Origin: Actinomycetota bacterium
GTDB lineage: Bacteria > Actinomycetota > Actinomycetes > S36-B12
Direction: 5' to 3'
Assembly: GCA_003506065.1 (NCBI GenBank)
Contig: DNXA01000187.1
Span: 1 to 8,289, forward strand
Length of the DNA stretch: 8,289 nucleotides
This document shows positions 1-6,567 of this stretch, piece by piece; the first letter of the stretch is position 1, and each line of letters begins with the position of its first letter. The notes beneath the pieces are model-generated. The model did no database searches. It worked only from the letters and a program-made list of their open reading frames with translations, and was not told the DNA's origin. The position numbers and the translations under genes were made by a program.

Positions 1-478
1 CGAAGGGGTTGTTGCCCGGACGAGGTCCGGTCGGTCGAGGAGCATCGGGGCGCGGGGCATCTGGACGGGGAGCATCCGGGCGCGGCGGCGCTGGGGCAGT
101 CTCCACTGATGCGGCAACGGCGGCAGGTGCCACAGGCTCAGGTGCCGCGGGAGCCGGGGCAACAGGCGCCGGCACTGGTGCAACTGCAGCGGGTGCCGCG
201 GGTGCCGCGGGTGCCTGAGATTCCACGGCAACGGGGACAGGTGCTGGCGCCGGCACTGGTGCGTCTGGCGCGGTTGGCTTGGCAGCTGCCTTCTTGGCGG
301 CCGGCTTGGCTGGTGCAGCCACTGCCGGCATTGCCTCTCTCAGCTTGCGCACTACCGGCGGCTCAACCGTCGATGACGCAGACTTCACAAACTCGCCTAG
401 CTCTGCGAGCTTGGCGAGCACATCCTTACTGGTGACCCCTAGCTCTTTTGCGAGCTCATGGACCCGGACCTTTGACAC
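1..478 (-). CDS. infB: Translation initiation factor IF-2, N-terminal part (partial)
   Basis: IF2 is the GTPase that places fMet-tRNA on the 30S subunit and promotes subunit joining. Only the first 159 residues are visible; the GTPase core lies beyond the left edge. The start is GTG at 476-478, giving [20 protein letters not shown], the classic IF2_N helical subdomain (about residues 1-50). An Ala/Pro/Lys-rich disordered linker follows (about 50-132), then three RPDAP repeats (133-147) and [12 protein letters not shown], the actinobacterial IF2 signature before the Gly/Arg-rich region. The AGGAGA ribosome-binding site 4 nt upstream supports the GTG start. The gene is last in the visible rimP-nusA-rnpM-infB cluster, 153 nt after rnpM. 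The linker is low in complexity and rich in GCC/CCG-type codons, as expected for this protein. Identity is very secure. Confidence 0.95.
   Translation of the reverse strand, partial: MSKVRVHELAKELGVTSKDVLAKLAELGEFVKSASSTVEPPVVRKLREAMPAVAAPAKPAAKKAAAKPTAPDAPVPAPAPVPVAVESQAPAAPAAPAAVAPVPAPVAPAPAAPEPVAPAAVAASVETAPAPPRPDAPRPDAPRPDAPRPTGPRPGNNPF
38..82 (-). repeat. Three tandem 15-nt repeats coding RPDAP in the IF2 linker
   Basis: Three imperfect 15-nt units encode Arg-Pro-Asp-Ala-Pro three times (IF2 residues 133-147). The DNA differs at third positions while the peptide is identical. A separate 17-nt exact direct repeat (GGCGCCGGCACTGGTGC at 165-181 and 246-262) encodes APVPAP twice, 27 codons apart in the same linker. 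Both are in frame and typical of length-variable IF2 linkers. Confidence 0.8.
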
Positions 479-481
479 GTT

Positions 482-487
482 TCTCCT
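482..487 (-). promoter_or_regulatory. Ribosome-binding site of infB
   Basis: AGGAGA on the minus strand lies 4 nt (plus-strand 479-482 region) before the GTG at 478. It is the reason for choosing this non-ATG start, which also matches the conserved IF2 N-terminus exactly. Confidence 0.75.
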
Positions 488-497
488 GTCTTTGGCC

Positions 498-513
498 CGG
501 GTTATCCAACCCG
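498..513 (-). promoter_or_regulatory. Small hairpin in the infB leader
   Basis: CGGGTT-GGAT-AACCCG on the minus strand forms a perfect 6-bp stem with a 4-nt loop, about 10 nt before the infB ribosome-binding site. It lies in the 153-nt gap between rnpM and infB (479-631), which otherwise shows no gene, tRNA or clear promoter. It has no following T-run, so it is not a typical intrinsic terminator. A role in infB translation or mRNA processing is only inference. Confidence 0.4.
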
Positions 514-631
514 AACCGTCAGTGCGAACGACGCATGACTAACCCTGCTCGTTCATCGGGTGGATGACCTCATGTGAGCTCCCGACGCTTAGGCGGATGG
601 AATTGCACGCGTGTGCGCACAGCGGCGATAA

Positions 632-895
632 CTATAGCGCGAATCGATCAGGAGCCAGACCCTCGAGGTGGGAACGGATCCCAGCAGTGTCGATCGGACC
701 CGTGTGGCGCAGAGCTCGACCAAAAGCCGATCTGCGCTCAGCCTGGTTCAGGCAGCCCAGATCCGGATGCAGCCAGGCTCCTCGACCGGGCAGATTCCGG
801 CCGGGTCGCAGGGATCCACCCTGGATTGCCACTCTCAGGAGCAATTCCGCAGGGGCTCGAGTGCGACAGCCCACGCATGTGCGCTCGGAGGTCAT
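632..895 (-). CDS. rnpM: YlxR/RnpM family RNA-binding protein (DUF448)
   Basis: A small basic protein of 87 residues in the YlxR family. The Bacillus member has been renamed RnpM because it binds and modulates RNase P RNA; older names are YlxR and DUF448. Visible family marks are RTCVGCR at residues 5-11, a basic/hydrophobic strand [15 protein letters not shown] (36-45) and [14 protein letters not shown] (50-63), which form the RNA-binding face. The start is the ATG at 893-895, whose ATGA overlaps the nusA stop, so translation is probably coupled and no strong Shine-Dalgarno is seen. The frame stays open 22 codons further upstream, but that lies inside nusA and matches no family sequence. The position between nusA and infB is the standard bacterial arrangement. 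Confidence 0.93.
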   Translation of the reverse strand: MTSERTCVGCRTRAPAELLLRVAIQGGSLRPGRNLPGRGAWLHPDLGCLNQAERRSAFGRALRHTGPIDTAGIRSHLEGLAPDRFAL

Positions 896-1893
896 GCAGG
901 TTCTGGCTCTGCGGCTTCCGGCTCGATCACCGCGGTGTCCGGTCGAATATCGATGCGCCAACCCGTCATGCGCGCGGCAAGGCGGGCATTTTGGCCCTCC
1001 TTGCCGATAGCAAGGGAGAGCTGGTAGTCGGGAACAGTCACGCGGGCTGCCCTGGCCACTGGGTCCACAATGATCACTGACGTCACCTGGGCCGGTGAGA
1101 GCGCATGCGCGATCAGTTCAGCGGGGTCATCGCTGAAATCGACGATATCGATCTTCTCGCCGTGCAATTCAGCCATCACCTGGCGAACGCGCTGTCCCAT
1201 GGGGCCAATGCAGGCGCCCTTGGCATTGACTCCGGGCACGGTGGAACGCACGGCGATCTTGGTGCGATGTCCGGCCTCGCGTGACAGAGCGCCGATCTCA
1301 ACCGTGCCATCAGCGATCTCAGGCACTTCCAGTGCGAAGAGTGCTCGCACCAGGTTGGGATGTGACCGGGAGACCGTGACCACTGGACCCTTGAAGCCCT
1401 TGCGCACGCCCACGACCAGGCACTTCAGGCGACTGCCATGGCGGTAGTCCTCACCTGGAACCTGCTCCTCTGGCGGAAGGTTGGCCTCGATCTTTCCAAT
1501 GTCGACCCGGATCATTCGTGGATTGGAGGTCTGCTGGACCAGACCCGACACGAGATCGCCCTCGCGTCCGGTGAATTCGATAAGGGTGGCGTCGCCTTCG
1601 GCCTCGCGCAGTCGCCCGAGGAACACCTGGCTTGCCGTGGTGGCTGCGATACGCCCAAAGCCGTCAGGCGTGTCGTCGAACTCGCGAATGGTCGCCCCCT
1701 CCTCGTCAAGCTCAGCAGCCCACACCACTACATGCCCGGTCTTGCGATCCAGTTCGACCCGCGCGCGCTCGGAGGAACCCGGCGTGCGGTGGTAGGCAAC
1801 AAGCAGCGCCTGCTCAATTGAGTCAACGAGCAGTTCCAGCGAGAGTCCCTTTTCGCGAACGAGAGCTTTGAGAGCCCCAACATCAATGTCCAT
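892..1893 (-). CDS. nusA: Transcription termination/antitermination factor NusA
   Basis: NusA binds RNA polymerase and nascent RNA and controls pausing, termination and antitermination. The 333-residue length fits the short actinobacterial form, which lacks the C-terminal acidic repeats of E. coli. Domains in order: N-terminal RNAP-binding domain starting [18 protein letters not shown] (1-~105); S1 domain (~108-178) ending [21 protein letters not shown]1 with the IGPMG loop (229-233) and [13 protein letters not shown]2 with [20 protein letters not shown] (287-306). It ends in a short acidic tail, [10 protein letters not shown]. The start is ATG 1891-1893, chosen because AAGGAG lies 6 nt upstream and because the peptide before it is merely rimP in another frame. 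It overlaps rimP by 11 nt and rnpM by 4 nt. Confidence 0.97.
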   Translation of the reverse strand: MDIDVGALKALVREKGLSLELLVDSIEQALLVAYHRTPGSSERARVELDRKTGHVVVWAAELDEEGATIREFDDTPDGFGRIAATTASQVFLGRLREAEGDATLIEFTGREGDLVSGLVQQTSNPRMIRVDIGKIEANLPPEEQVPGEDYRHGSRLKCLVVGVRKGFKGPVVTVSRSHPNLVRALFALEVPEIADGTVEIGALSREAGHRTKIAVRSTVPGVNAKGACIGPMGQRVRQVMAELHGEKIDIVDFSDDPAELIAHALSPAQVTSVIIVDPVARAARVTVPDYQLSLAIGKEGQNARLAARMTGWRIDIRPDTAVIEPEAAEPEPA

Positions 1894-2383
1894 CTTCGGC
1901 TCCTTCAGTTGTCGTGCGATTGAACTCAACTTGCACTCGGCCAAGTTCAACCAAGGACAACGGAATCGACTGACTTGCACTCGCCTTGCCCTCGGCGACT
2001 TCAAGGGTCACCTCGTTTTCCGTGACAGCTGTGACACGCCCCAGAACGACTGACCCATCGCGCATCTGCACTTCAACCAGGCGATCAATCGCACGTCGCC
2101 AGTGCTTGAGCTCGGTGAGTGGACGGTCAACGCCCGGAGAACTCACCTCAAGAACATAGGTGCCCGCGAACAGGCTGTTCAGCGGTTCTTCTTCAAGTGC
2201 TTGGGATACCTGACGACTGAGTTCGGCAACAAGATCAATGGAGACTCCACCATCGCAGTCAATGACCACGCGCACAATCTCCCGCCGGCCCGCTTGCTGA
2301 ATCTGCAGATCTTCAAGATCCACGCCCACGGCCGCAACCAGGGGCTCGATGCCTGCGCGGATCCTCTCCACCGAAGCAGCCAT
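1883..2383 (-). CDS. rimP: Ribosome maturation factor RimP
   Basis: RimP assists 30S subunit assembly. The product is 166 residues, normal for the family. The N-terminal alpha/beta domain (about 1-90) contains [19 protein letters not shown] and the diagnostic [19 protein letters not shown] (77-95). The C-terminal SH3-like domain (about 95-155) contains [18 protein letters not shown] and ends VQVEFNR. The start is ATG 2381-2383, with GGGAGG 4 nt upstream. An in-frame ATG five codons earlier (2396-2398) has no such site in position. It is the first gene of the minus-strand rimP-nusA-rnpM-infB cluster and diverges from the lipoprotein gene. Its stop lies 11 nt inside nusA. Confidence 0.95.
   Translation of the reverse strand: MAASVERIRAGIEPLVAAVGVDLEDLQIQQAGRREIVRVVIDCDGGVSIDLVAELSRQVSQALEEEPLNSLFAGTYVLEVSSPGVDRPLTELKHWRRAIDRLVEVQMRDGSVVLGRVTAVTENEVTLEVAEGKASASQSIPLSLVELGRVQVEFNRTTTEGAEDGH
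1900..1905 (-). promoter_or_regulatory. Ribosome-binding site of nusA inside the rimP 3' end
   Basis: AAGGAG on the minus strand, 6 nt before the ATG at 1893, fixes the nusA start 37 codons downstream of the open frame's first possible start. It lies within the last codons of rimP, which implies coupled translation of the two genes. Confidence 0.8.
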
Positions 2384-2483
2384 GGTGCCTCCCAGCATTT
2401 AGTTGTCGTGACTTCTCCGCCACCGGCTCAGGTGAGGTGCAGCCTTGGCGTGCAATATACCCGGGTCATGCAATTCTTGGGTT
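2384..2483. promoter_or_regulatory. Divergent promoter region between rimP and the DUF4439 gene
   Basis: These 100 nt separate two divergent genes and must drive the rimP operon on one side and probably the lipoprotein on the other. On the minus strand TATATT (2454-2459) is a fair -10 element for rimP, giving a leader of about 60 nt, but no TTGACA-like -35 box stands at the right distance. No convincing plus-strand promoter was seen. A GGTGAGG at 2431-2437 could serve as a ribosome-binding site for a TTG start at 2445 on the plus strand. Confidence 0.4.
2388..2393 (-). promoter_or_regulatory. Ribosome-binding site of rimP
   Basis: GGGAGG on the minus strand, 4 nt before the ATG at 2383. It decides in favour of this start over the ATG five codons upstream, since the site lies between the two. 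Confidence 0.7.
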
Positions 2484-3032
2484 GTGCCCGTACCCAGACT
2501 CACGATCCCCAAGGGCGGGCCTGGACTGGTCTGCACTCTTGCGGTGGCATCACTTCTGGTCGTTGGCTGCGCGAGCGGGCAGGAGCCGACGACCGAAGTT
2601 TCGTCAAGCCCGAGCAACACGGCCTCGACACCTCTGGCTCCACAGAGCGCCTCGGCGTCAGACGCACTGCACCAGGCCATCGCCGGCATTGATGCGGCCG
2701 TCTACGCCTATGGCGTGGTTGGCGCGCATGTGAATGGCACCGGTCAACGTCAGTCACTTCGAGCTATCACGACCCTGAACCGGCAGCGTGCTGCGTTCGA
2801 ACTTGCCCTTGGTACCACCATCAATGAAGCTGCAGTGACCTACGTCCTGCCTGGACCAGTCACGGATGCACAGCAGGCAAGGCAATTGGCAGAGTTGCTC
2901 GAGATGAAGTTGATACCGCTGTTCGATCAGGTGGCAAGTGCCACAGTCGGCGCCGCGCGCTCCGTCGCAAAGACGGCATCACTCAAGGCTGCGCAGCGAG
3001 CGCAGCACTGGACGCCGACACCGCCGGCGTGA
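2484..3032 (+). CDS. Putative lipoprotein with ferritin-like DUF4439 domain
   Basis: A predicted secreted lipoprotein of unknown function. From the GTG at 2484 the product has 182 residues: an n-region with Arg and Lys (PVPRLTIPKGG), a hydrophobic core LVCTLAVASLLVVG, then a lipobox VVGC with the acylated Cys at residue 29. A Ser/Thr/Pro-rich spacer of about 30 residues follows, then a helical DUF4439 region with DAAVYAYGVVGAHV, YVLPGPVTDAQQARQLAELL and AQRAQHW. The family belongs to the ferritin-like fold. The helix that usually reads A-E-H-A-A-V-Y-x-Y-G here reads AGIDAAVYAYG, so a metal role is doubtful. An upstream TTG at 2445 has a better ribosome-binding site (GAGG, 7 nt away) but gives an unusually long signal peptide; the mature protein is unchanged. 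The neighbourhood rimP/DUF4439/proS is conserved in actinomycetes, as far as I recall. Confidence 0.82.
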   Translation: MPVPRLTIPKGGPGLVCTLAVASLLVVGCASGQEPTTEVSSSPSNTASTPLAPQSASASDALHQAIAGIDAAVYAYGVVGAHVNGTGQRQSLRAITTLNRQRAAFELALGTTINEAAVTYVLPGPVTDAQQARQLAELLEMKLIPLFDQVASATVGAARSVAKTASLKAAQRAQHWTPTPPA

Positions 3033-3053
3033 GCCGACGTGCTCACACGGCGG
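3021..3053. terminator. Shared bidirectional hairpin between convergent genes
   Basis: The arms CCGCCG+GTGAGC (3021-3026, 3029-3034) pair with GCTCAC+CGGCGG (3041-3046, 3048-3053) around a 6-nt loop CGACGT. This makes a 12-bp GC-rich stem broken only by a small internal loop (GC opposite A). The stop codons of both convergent genes (3030-3032 plus, 3043-3045 minus) fall inside it. There is no T-run on either side, as is common for actinobacterial terminators. Function as a two-way terminator is inferred from position and symmetry. Confidence 0.6.
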
Positions 3054-3576
3054 CATGATGAACGCTGACCTGATCGCGACCTGAACGCTTCGACTCATAC
3101 AGTGCCTCATCGGCGAGCTCGAGCTCATGCTCGAACTCTTCAGCGAGCCGGTTGTGCGCCACGACGACCCCGACACTCAACGTCACGTCCGCGCCACTCG
3201 GAAGCCCGTCGATCGACAGACTCTGCATTCCCGATCGGATTCGCCCCGCTATCCGCACTGCCGGAGTCTCCCCGGCCCCTGGCAGGCACACCAGGAACTC
3301 ATCGCCACCCAATCGGTATGCAGAGTCGTAGTCGCGGATGAAACGAGTGAGCAGGCCAGATACCGCGCTCAGCACGGCATCGCCAACCGCATGTCCATAG
3401 CTGTCATTCACGCCTTTGAAGCCGTCGATATCGACAGAGATCAGGGCATAGTCACCAGTGGGGCGTCGTGCTGCGAGCGCGCGCCGGTTGCCCAGCCCGG
3501 TGAGGGGGTCGGTGAGCGCGGCGGCCTGCGCAGTAGCGGCCTCGCGACGCGCGACCAGGCGGCTGACAAAACCATC
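3043..3576 (-). pseudogene. GGDEF diguanylate cyclase domain, separated from its sensor by a frameshift
   Basis: This is the C-terminal part of the sensor gene that starts at 4675, read in a different frame. Family-like sequence begins at DGFVSRLVARREAATAQAAA and runs 177 codons to the stop. It is a full GGDEF domain, which makes cyclic di-GMP from two GTP. It shows LTDPLTGLGNRRAL, the metal/base site DIDGFKGVNDSYGHAVGD, the active loop LGGDEF and SVGV near the end. An inhibitory I-site RDYD stands exactly five residues before GGDEF. All catalytic residues are present. The frame is open up to 3819, but its product upstream of 3576 is Cys/Arg-rich and unlike a protein, because there the sensor frame is the coding one. 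No ATG, GTG or TTG with a ribosome-binding site lies at the head of the domain, so independent translation is unlikely. Whether the break is real or a one-base sequence error cannot be told from here. Confidence 0.8.
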
Positions 3577-4675
3577 GGGCCGGACGCATCGTCGGTGACA
3601 TGTCGTGCAGCATTCGCATGAGGTCCTCGTCGGGGTGCGTGTCGTCTTGAGTGTGGATCGCCAGCACGGCGGCCGGATTGCCAGGCAGATCCACCAGCGG
3701 CCAAGCCGGATCCGGGGGTCGACTGATCGGCTTGCTGAACTCCTGTCCCCACATAGTCCATCCGTCACCCGGCAGATCGACGTACAGCGCGCACTCCCTT
3801 GCCTCATGTGTCCCAGCAAGGATGGCGTTGATCGCTGCCACGAGAGTCGCCGGCTCGGCGATGGTCAGCAAGGCTTCCGTGATGCGTGCCTTCGCCTCGG
3901 AGATCCGCAGCAGCCGGCGCAGATCGAGGTCGGCATCGGCCAGCGTGAACACCCCACAGTCAATTCCCTTCAACCCCTCGAACGCAGCATTGACGATCTC
4001 ACCGGCCACGACGTGTCCATGCTGCGGTGCGATGAGCCGGATTGTTGGCCAACGCTTCTGGATGCGTCCGAGTCCGGCAGCCAGTAGTTGAGTGCTGGGC
4101 ATGTAGTGCTGGTGGAAGGGCCGTGCGTTGTCCAGGACGTAGTCCAGATCGTGTGAGATCAGAATGGTCGAATCGGGCACGAACCCGCCGAAGAGATCAG
4201 AGGAGAAGACGATCTGCGAACGCGTGTCATAGGAGACCATCGCACCTGGAAAGTGGAGGTACGGCGTGAACTGCAACTGGAGTGCCCGACCGGCGCTGAG
4301 CGGGATGGTCCAGTCATGCTCCTCGGCCAGGTAGTACTCGAATCTGTGCTTGTAGTGCTTCAGCAGGGCCATCGCCCGCCACTCGGTCACGACAACAACA
4401 TCGCTCCGCATGAGTGTGTCCGACAGATACGGCAGTGCCGCCGCGATGTCGGGATCGGAGTGGTGAACGACGAGATATTTGATTGACTCGGGGTCGGCGA
4501 TTGATGCGATCTTCGCGAGGGTCGACTCGATCGTCAACGGAGAACCCGGATCGATCAGGACGCTGTTGAGGCCGTTGTCGATGAAGTACGCATGGCATTG
4601 GAAGGTGTCATCAGCTAGCCGGGCACCGACCCACCACACGCCCTCGGCGAGCTCTATCGGGTCGTCGTCCATCAT
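3452..4675 (-). CDS. Diiron MBL-fold (ODP/flavodiiron-like) sensor, N-terminal part of a broken ODP-GGDEF protein
   Basis: The N-terminal ~230 residues are a metallo-beta-lactamase fold of the flavodiiron/ODP type. The metal ligands are in order: H72-x-D74-x-D76 in HHSDPD, H141 in LHFPGA, D160 in FSSDLFGGF and His in APQHGH (219/221). The Asp in HxDxD and the lack of a flavodoxin domain point to the oxygen-binding diiron (ODP) branch rather than a zinc hydrolase. Residues about 250-360 contain a helix (LLRISEAKARITEALLTIAE) and a weak GAF-like stretch. Real coding ends near residue 365; the tail to the stop at 3452 is Arg/Pro-rich frameshift product. The start is ATG 4673-4675, with GGGAG 6 nt upstream. 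ATG 4681 abuts that site, and TTG 4711 has its own GAGGAG but lies in a hairpin. The gene lies 95 nt after proS on the same strand. Repaired, the product would be 543 residues ending in a GGDEF domain. Confidence 0.8.
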   Translation of the reverse strand: MMDDDPIELAEGVWWVGARLADDTFQCHAYFIDNGLNSVLIDPGSPLTIESTLAKIASIADPESIKYLVVHHSDPDIAAALPYLSDTLMRSDVVVVTEWRAMALLKHYKHRFEYYLAEEHDWTIPLSAGRALQLQFTPYLHFPGAMVSYDTRSQIVFSSDLFGGFVPDSTILISHDLDYVLDNARPFHQHYMPSTQLLAAGLGRIQKRWPTIRLIAPQHGHVVAGEIVNAAFEGLKGIDCGVFTLADADLDLRRLLRISEAKARITEALLTIAEPATLVAAINAILAGTHEARECALYVDLPGDGWTMWGQEFSKPISRPPDPAWPLVDLPGNPAAVLAIHTQDDTHPDEDLMRMLHDMSPTMRPARWFCQPPGRASRGRYCAGRRAHRPPHRAGQPARARSTTPHW

Positions 4676-4681
4676 CGGCAT

Positions 4682-4686
4682 CTCCC
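4682..4686 (-). promoter_or_regulatory. Ribosome-binding site of the ODP-GGDEF gene
   Basis: GGGAG on the minus strand stands 6 nt before the ATG at 4675 and favours that start over the ATG at 4681 (zero spacing) and the TTG at 4711. Confidence 0.5.
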
Positions 4687-4770
4687 GAGTCGCGCATCGC
4701 GTGGTGTGCAATTGAGGCTACTCCTCACAGGTCCACGCAGAGCCGAAACCGAAGTGCCGCTCCCAGGCAG

Positions 4771-6531
4771 TTAACTTGCGCAGATCTGCACGAGTCGCTC
4801 GACCAGATCCCCAACGGCGACGTCCTCTCGCTCGCCACTTCGACGATCCTTGACCTCGACGAACCCTTCAGCCAACTTCTTGCCAACGATGACGATGGTG
4901 GGAATTCCGATGAGCTCGGAGTCATTGAATTTCACGCCGGGCGAAACTGCGGTGCGGTCGTCGTAGAGCACGCGGATTTTCTGGGCCTCAAGTTCGGCCG
5001 CAATGCGCTCCGCCTCAACATAGATCGACTCGTCCTTGCCCGCTGCTATGAGGTGCACATCAGCGGGTGCGACCTCGCGTGGCCAGATCAGGCCCTTGTC
5101 GTCGTGGGATTGTTCGGCGATGGCTCCGACCGCACGCGAGACGCCAATGCCATATGAACCCATGGTGACCGTGACGAGTTCGCCATGCTCGTCGAGGACC
5201 TTCAGGCCCATCGCGTCGGCGTATTTGGGGCCCAGCTGAAAGATGTGCCCGATCTCGATCCCGCGTTCGATCTCGAGTCCGGTTCCGCAATTGGGGCAGG
5301 CATCGCCTGTATGCACATCGGCAACATCGATCACCCCGTCGGCCGTGAAATCACGCCCGACGACGAAGTCGTAGTAGTGATGCCCGGATTCATTGGCTCC
5401 GGTGATCCACCGCGAGCCAGCGACAACGCGCGGATCAACGAGGTAGCGAATGCCCGACTCGCTTGTCTCGCCAAGGACACTTGGCCCGATGTAGCCCTTG
5501 ACCAATGCGGGATAGCGCTCAAAATCGGCATCCTCAAAGGGCTTTGCTTCGCTGGGCTGCAGCACCGCCTCGAGCCGCTTCGGATCGATCTCACGATCCC
5601 CAGGGACTCCTACTGCGAGCGCAGAAGTGCCACCAGTGGGATCAGTGACGAGGAACAGCACATTCTTGAGCGTGTCAGCGCCTGTCCACAGACGGTCCTG
5701 GCGACCGAAGTCGCGGTTGGAGAAGCTCACGAGCGCTTCGATCGTCCCGGAACTCGGCGTTCGCTCAATGTGGGCAGGCGCAATGCCAGTTGCATCACCA
5801 TCAGCAGGTACGACCGTCGTGACCGCTTCGACGTTGGCCGCGTATGCGCACGATGGGCACCGCACAAAGCTGTCCTCTCCCACCGGCGTTGGTGCGAGGA
5901 ACTCCTCGCTGGCCGAGCCACCCATTGCGCCAGACATCGCCGACACAATGATGAAATCCAGGCCAAGCCGACTGAATGTGGAGATATACGCATCGCGGTG
6001 GCGGTCATAGGAGATCTGCAGGCCGGCGTCATCGAGGTCGAATGAATACGAGTCCTTCATCACGAACTCGCGGCCGCGCAGGATGCCAGCGCGTGGCCGA
6101 GCCTCATCGCGGTACTTGGCCTGGATCTGATAGAGGCTGACAGGCAGATCCTTGTACGAGGAGTACTCCCCCTTCACCAGCAGAGTGAACATCTCCTCAT
6201 GCGTTGGCCCAAGAAGGTAATCGGCCCCTTTGCGATCTTGAAGCCGGAACAGGCCATCGCCATATTCGGTCCAGCGATTGGTCAGTTCGTAGGGTTCGCG
6301 CGGAAGCAGAGCAGGAAAGTGCACCTCCTGGAAGCCAGCGGCATCCATTTCGGCACGAACGATGCTCTCGACATTGCGGTACACCTGATAGCCCAGAGGA
6401 AGCCAGGTGAAGATGCCCGGCGCAACGCGACGAATGAACCCTGCACGGACCAGGAGGCGATGGCTGGGGAGTTCCGCATCAGCTGGGTCTTCACGGAGGG
6501 TACGCAGAAACAAGGTCGACATTCGCAGCAT
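4771..6531 (-). CDS. proS: Prolyl-tRNA synthetase (bacterial type, with editing domain)
   Basis: This enzyme charges tRNA-Pro with proline using ATP in the cytoplasm. The 586 residues match the bacterial long form. The N-terminus [17 protein letters not shown] is typical of actinobacterial ProRS. Class II motif 1 is around [10 protein letters not shown] (38-47). TNRWTEYGD and [11 protein letters not shown] precede motif 2 at [18 protein letters not shown] (139-156) and VMKDSYSFD. Motif 3 is GSYGIGVSR, ending at residue 466. The INS editing domain sits between motifs 2 and 3 and is flanked by two CxxC pairs (C225/C228 and C412/C415). The anticodon-binding domain spans about 488-586, with [19 protein letters not shown]. 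The start at ATG 6529-6531 agrees with relatives; a second ATG three codons on (6522) is possible. It follows the acetyltransferase gene by 36 nt, so co-transcription is likely. Confidence 0.97.
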   Translation of the reverse strand: MLRMSTLFLRTLREDPADAELPSHRLLVRAGFIRRVAPGIFTWLPLGYQVYRNVESIVRAEMDAAGFQEVHFPALLPREPYELTNRWTEYGDGLFRLQDRKGADYLLGPTHEEMFTLLVKGEYSSYKDLPVSLYQIQAKYRDEARPRAGILRGREFVMKDSYSFDLDDAGLQISYDRHRDAYISTFSRLGLDFIIVSAMSGAMGGSASEEFLAPTPVGEDSFVRCPSCAYAANVEAVTTVVPADGDATGIAPAHIERTPSSGTIEALVSFSNRDFGRQDRLWTGADTLKNVLFLVTDPTGGTSALAVGVPGDREIDPKRLEAVLQPSEAKPFEDADFERYPALVKGYIGPSVLGETSESGIRYLVDPRVVAGSRWITGANESGHHYYDFVVGRDFTADGVIDVADVHTGDACPNCGTGLEIERGIEIGHIFQLGPKYADAMGLKVLDEHGELVTVTMGSYGIGVSRAVGAIAEQSHDDKGLIWPREVAPADVHLIAAGKDESIYVEAERIAAELEAQKIRVLYDDRTAVSPGVKFNDSELIGIPTIVIVGKKLAEGFVEVKDRRSGEREDVAVGDLVERLVQICAS

Positions 6532-6567
6532 CTGGGCAGCCTACCGATCAGTGCGGAGCAGGGCTTT

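Noticed and set aside
9..542. Long plus-strand open frames rich in Gly/Ala/Arg opposite infB
   Set aside because: They mirror the low-complexity Ala/Pro linker of IF2 on the other strand. The minus strand matches IF2 residue for residue and has a ribosome-binding site.
500..545. Possible infB promoter TTCGCA-16 nt-GATAAC on the minus strand
   Set aside because: Both boxes match the consensus poorly and the -10 overlaps the leader hairpin; not enough to call a promoter.
612..621. Perfect 10-bp palindrome TGTGCGCACA just past the rnpM stop
   Set aside because: It could be an operator, but one short GC-rich palindrome with no adjacent promoter is expected by chance often enough that I do not call it.
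2399..2689. Minus-strand open frame of 96 codons upstream of rimP
   Set aside because: It is antisense to the lipoprotein gene, shows no domain-like sequence and occupies the rimP promoter region.
3570..3600. Programmed +1 frameshift signal for the sensor-cyclase gene
   Set aside because: I see no stop codon at the shift point, no known slippery context and no stimulating structure. A one-base mutation or sequence error explains it more simply.
5185..6045. Plus-strand open frame of 286 codons inside proS
   Set aside because: The minus strand encodes ProRS with all motifs throughout. The plus frame has no family features and is a shadow of a GC-rich gene.
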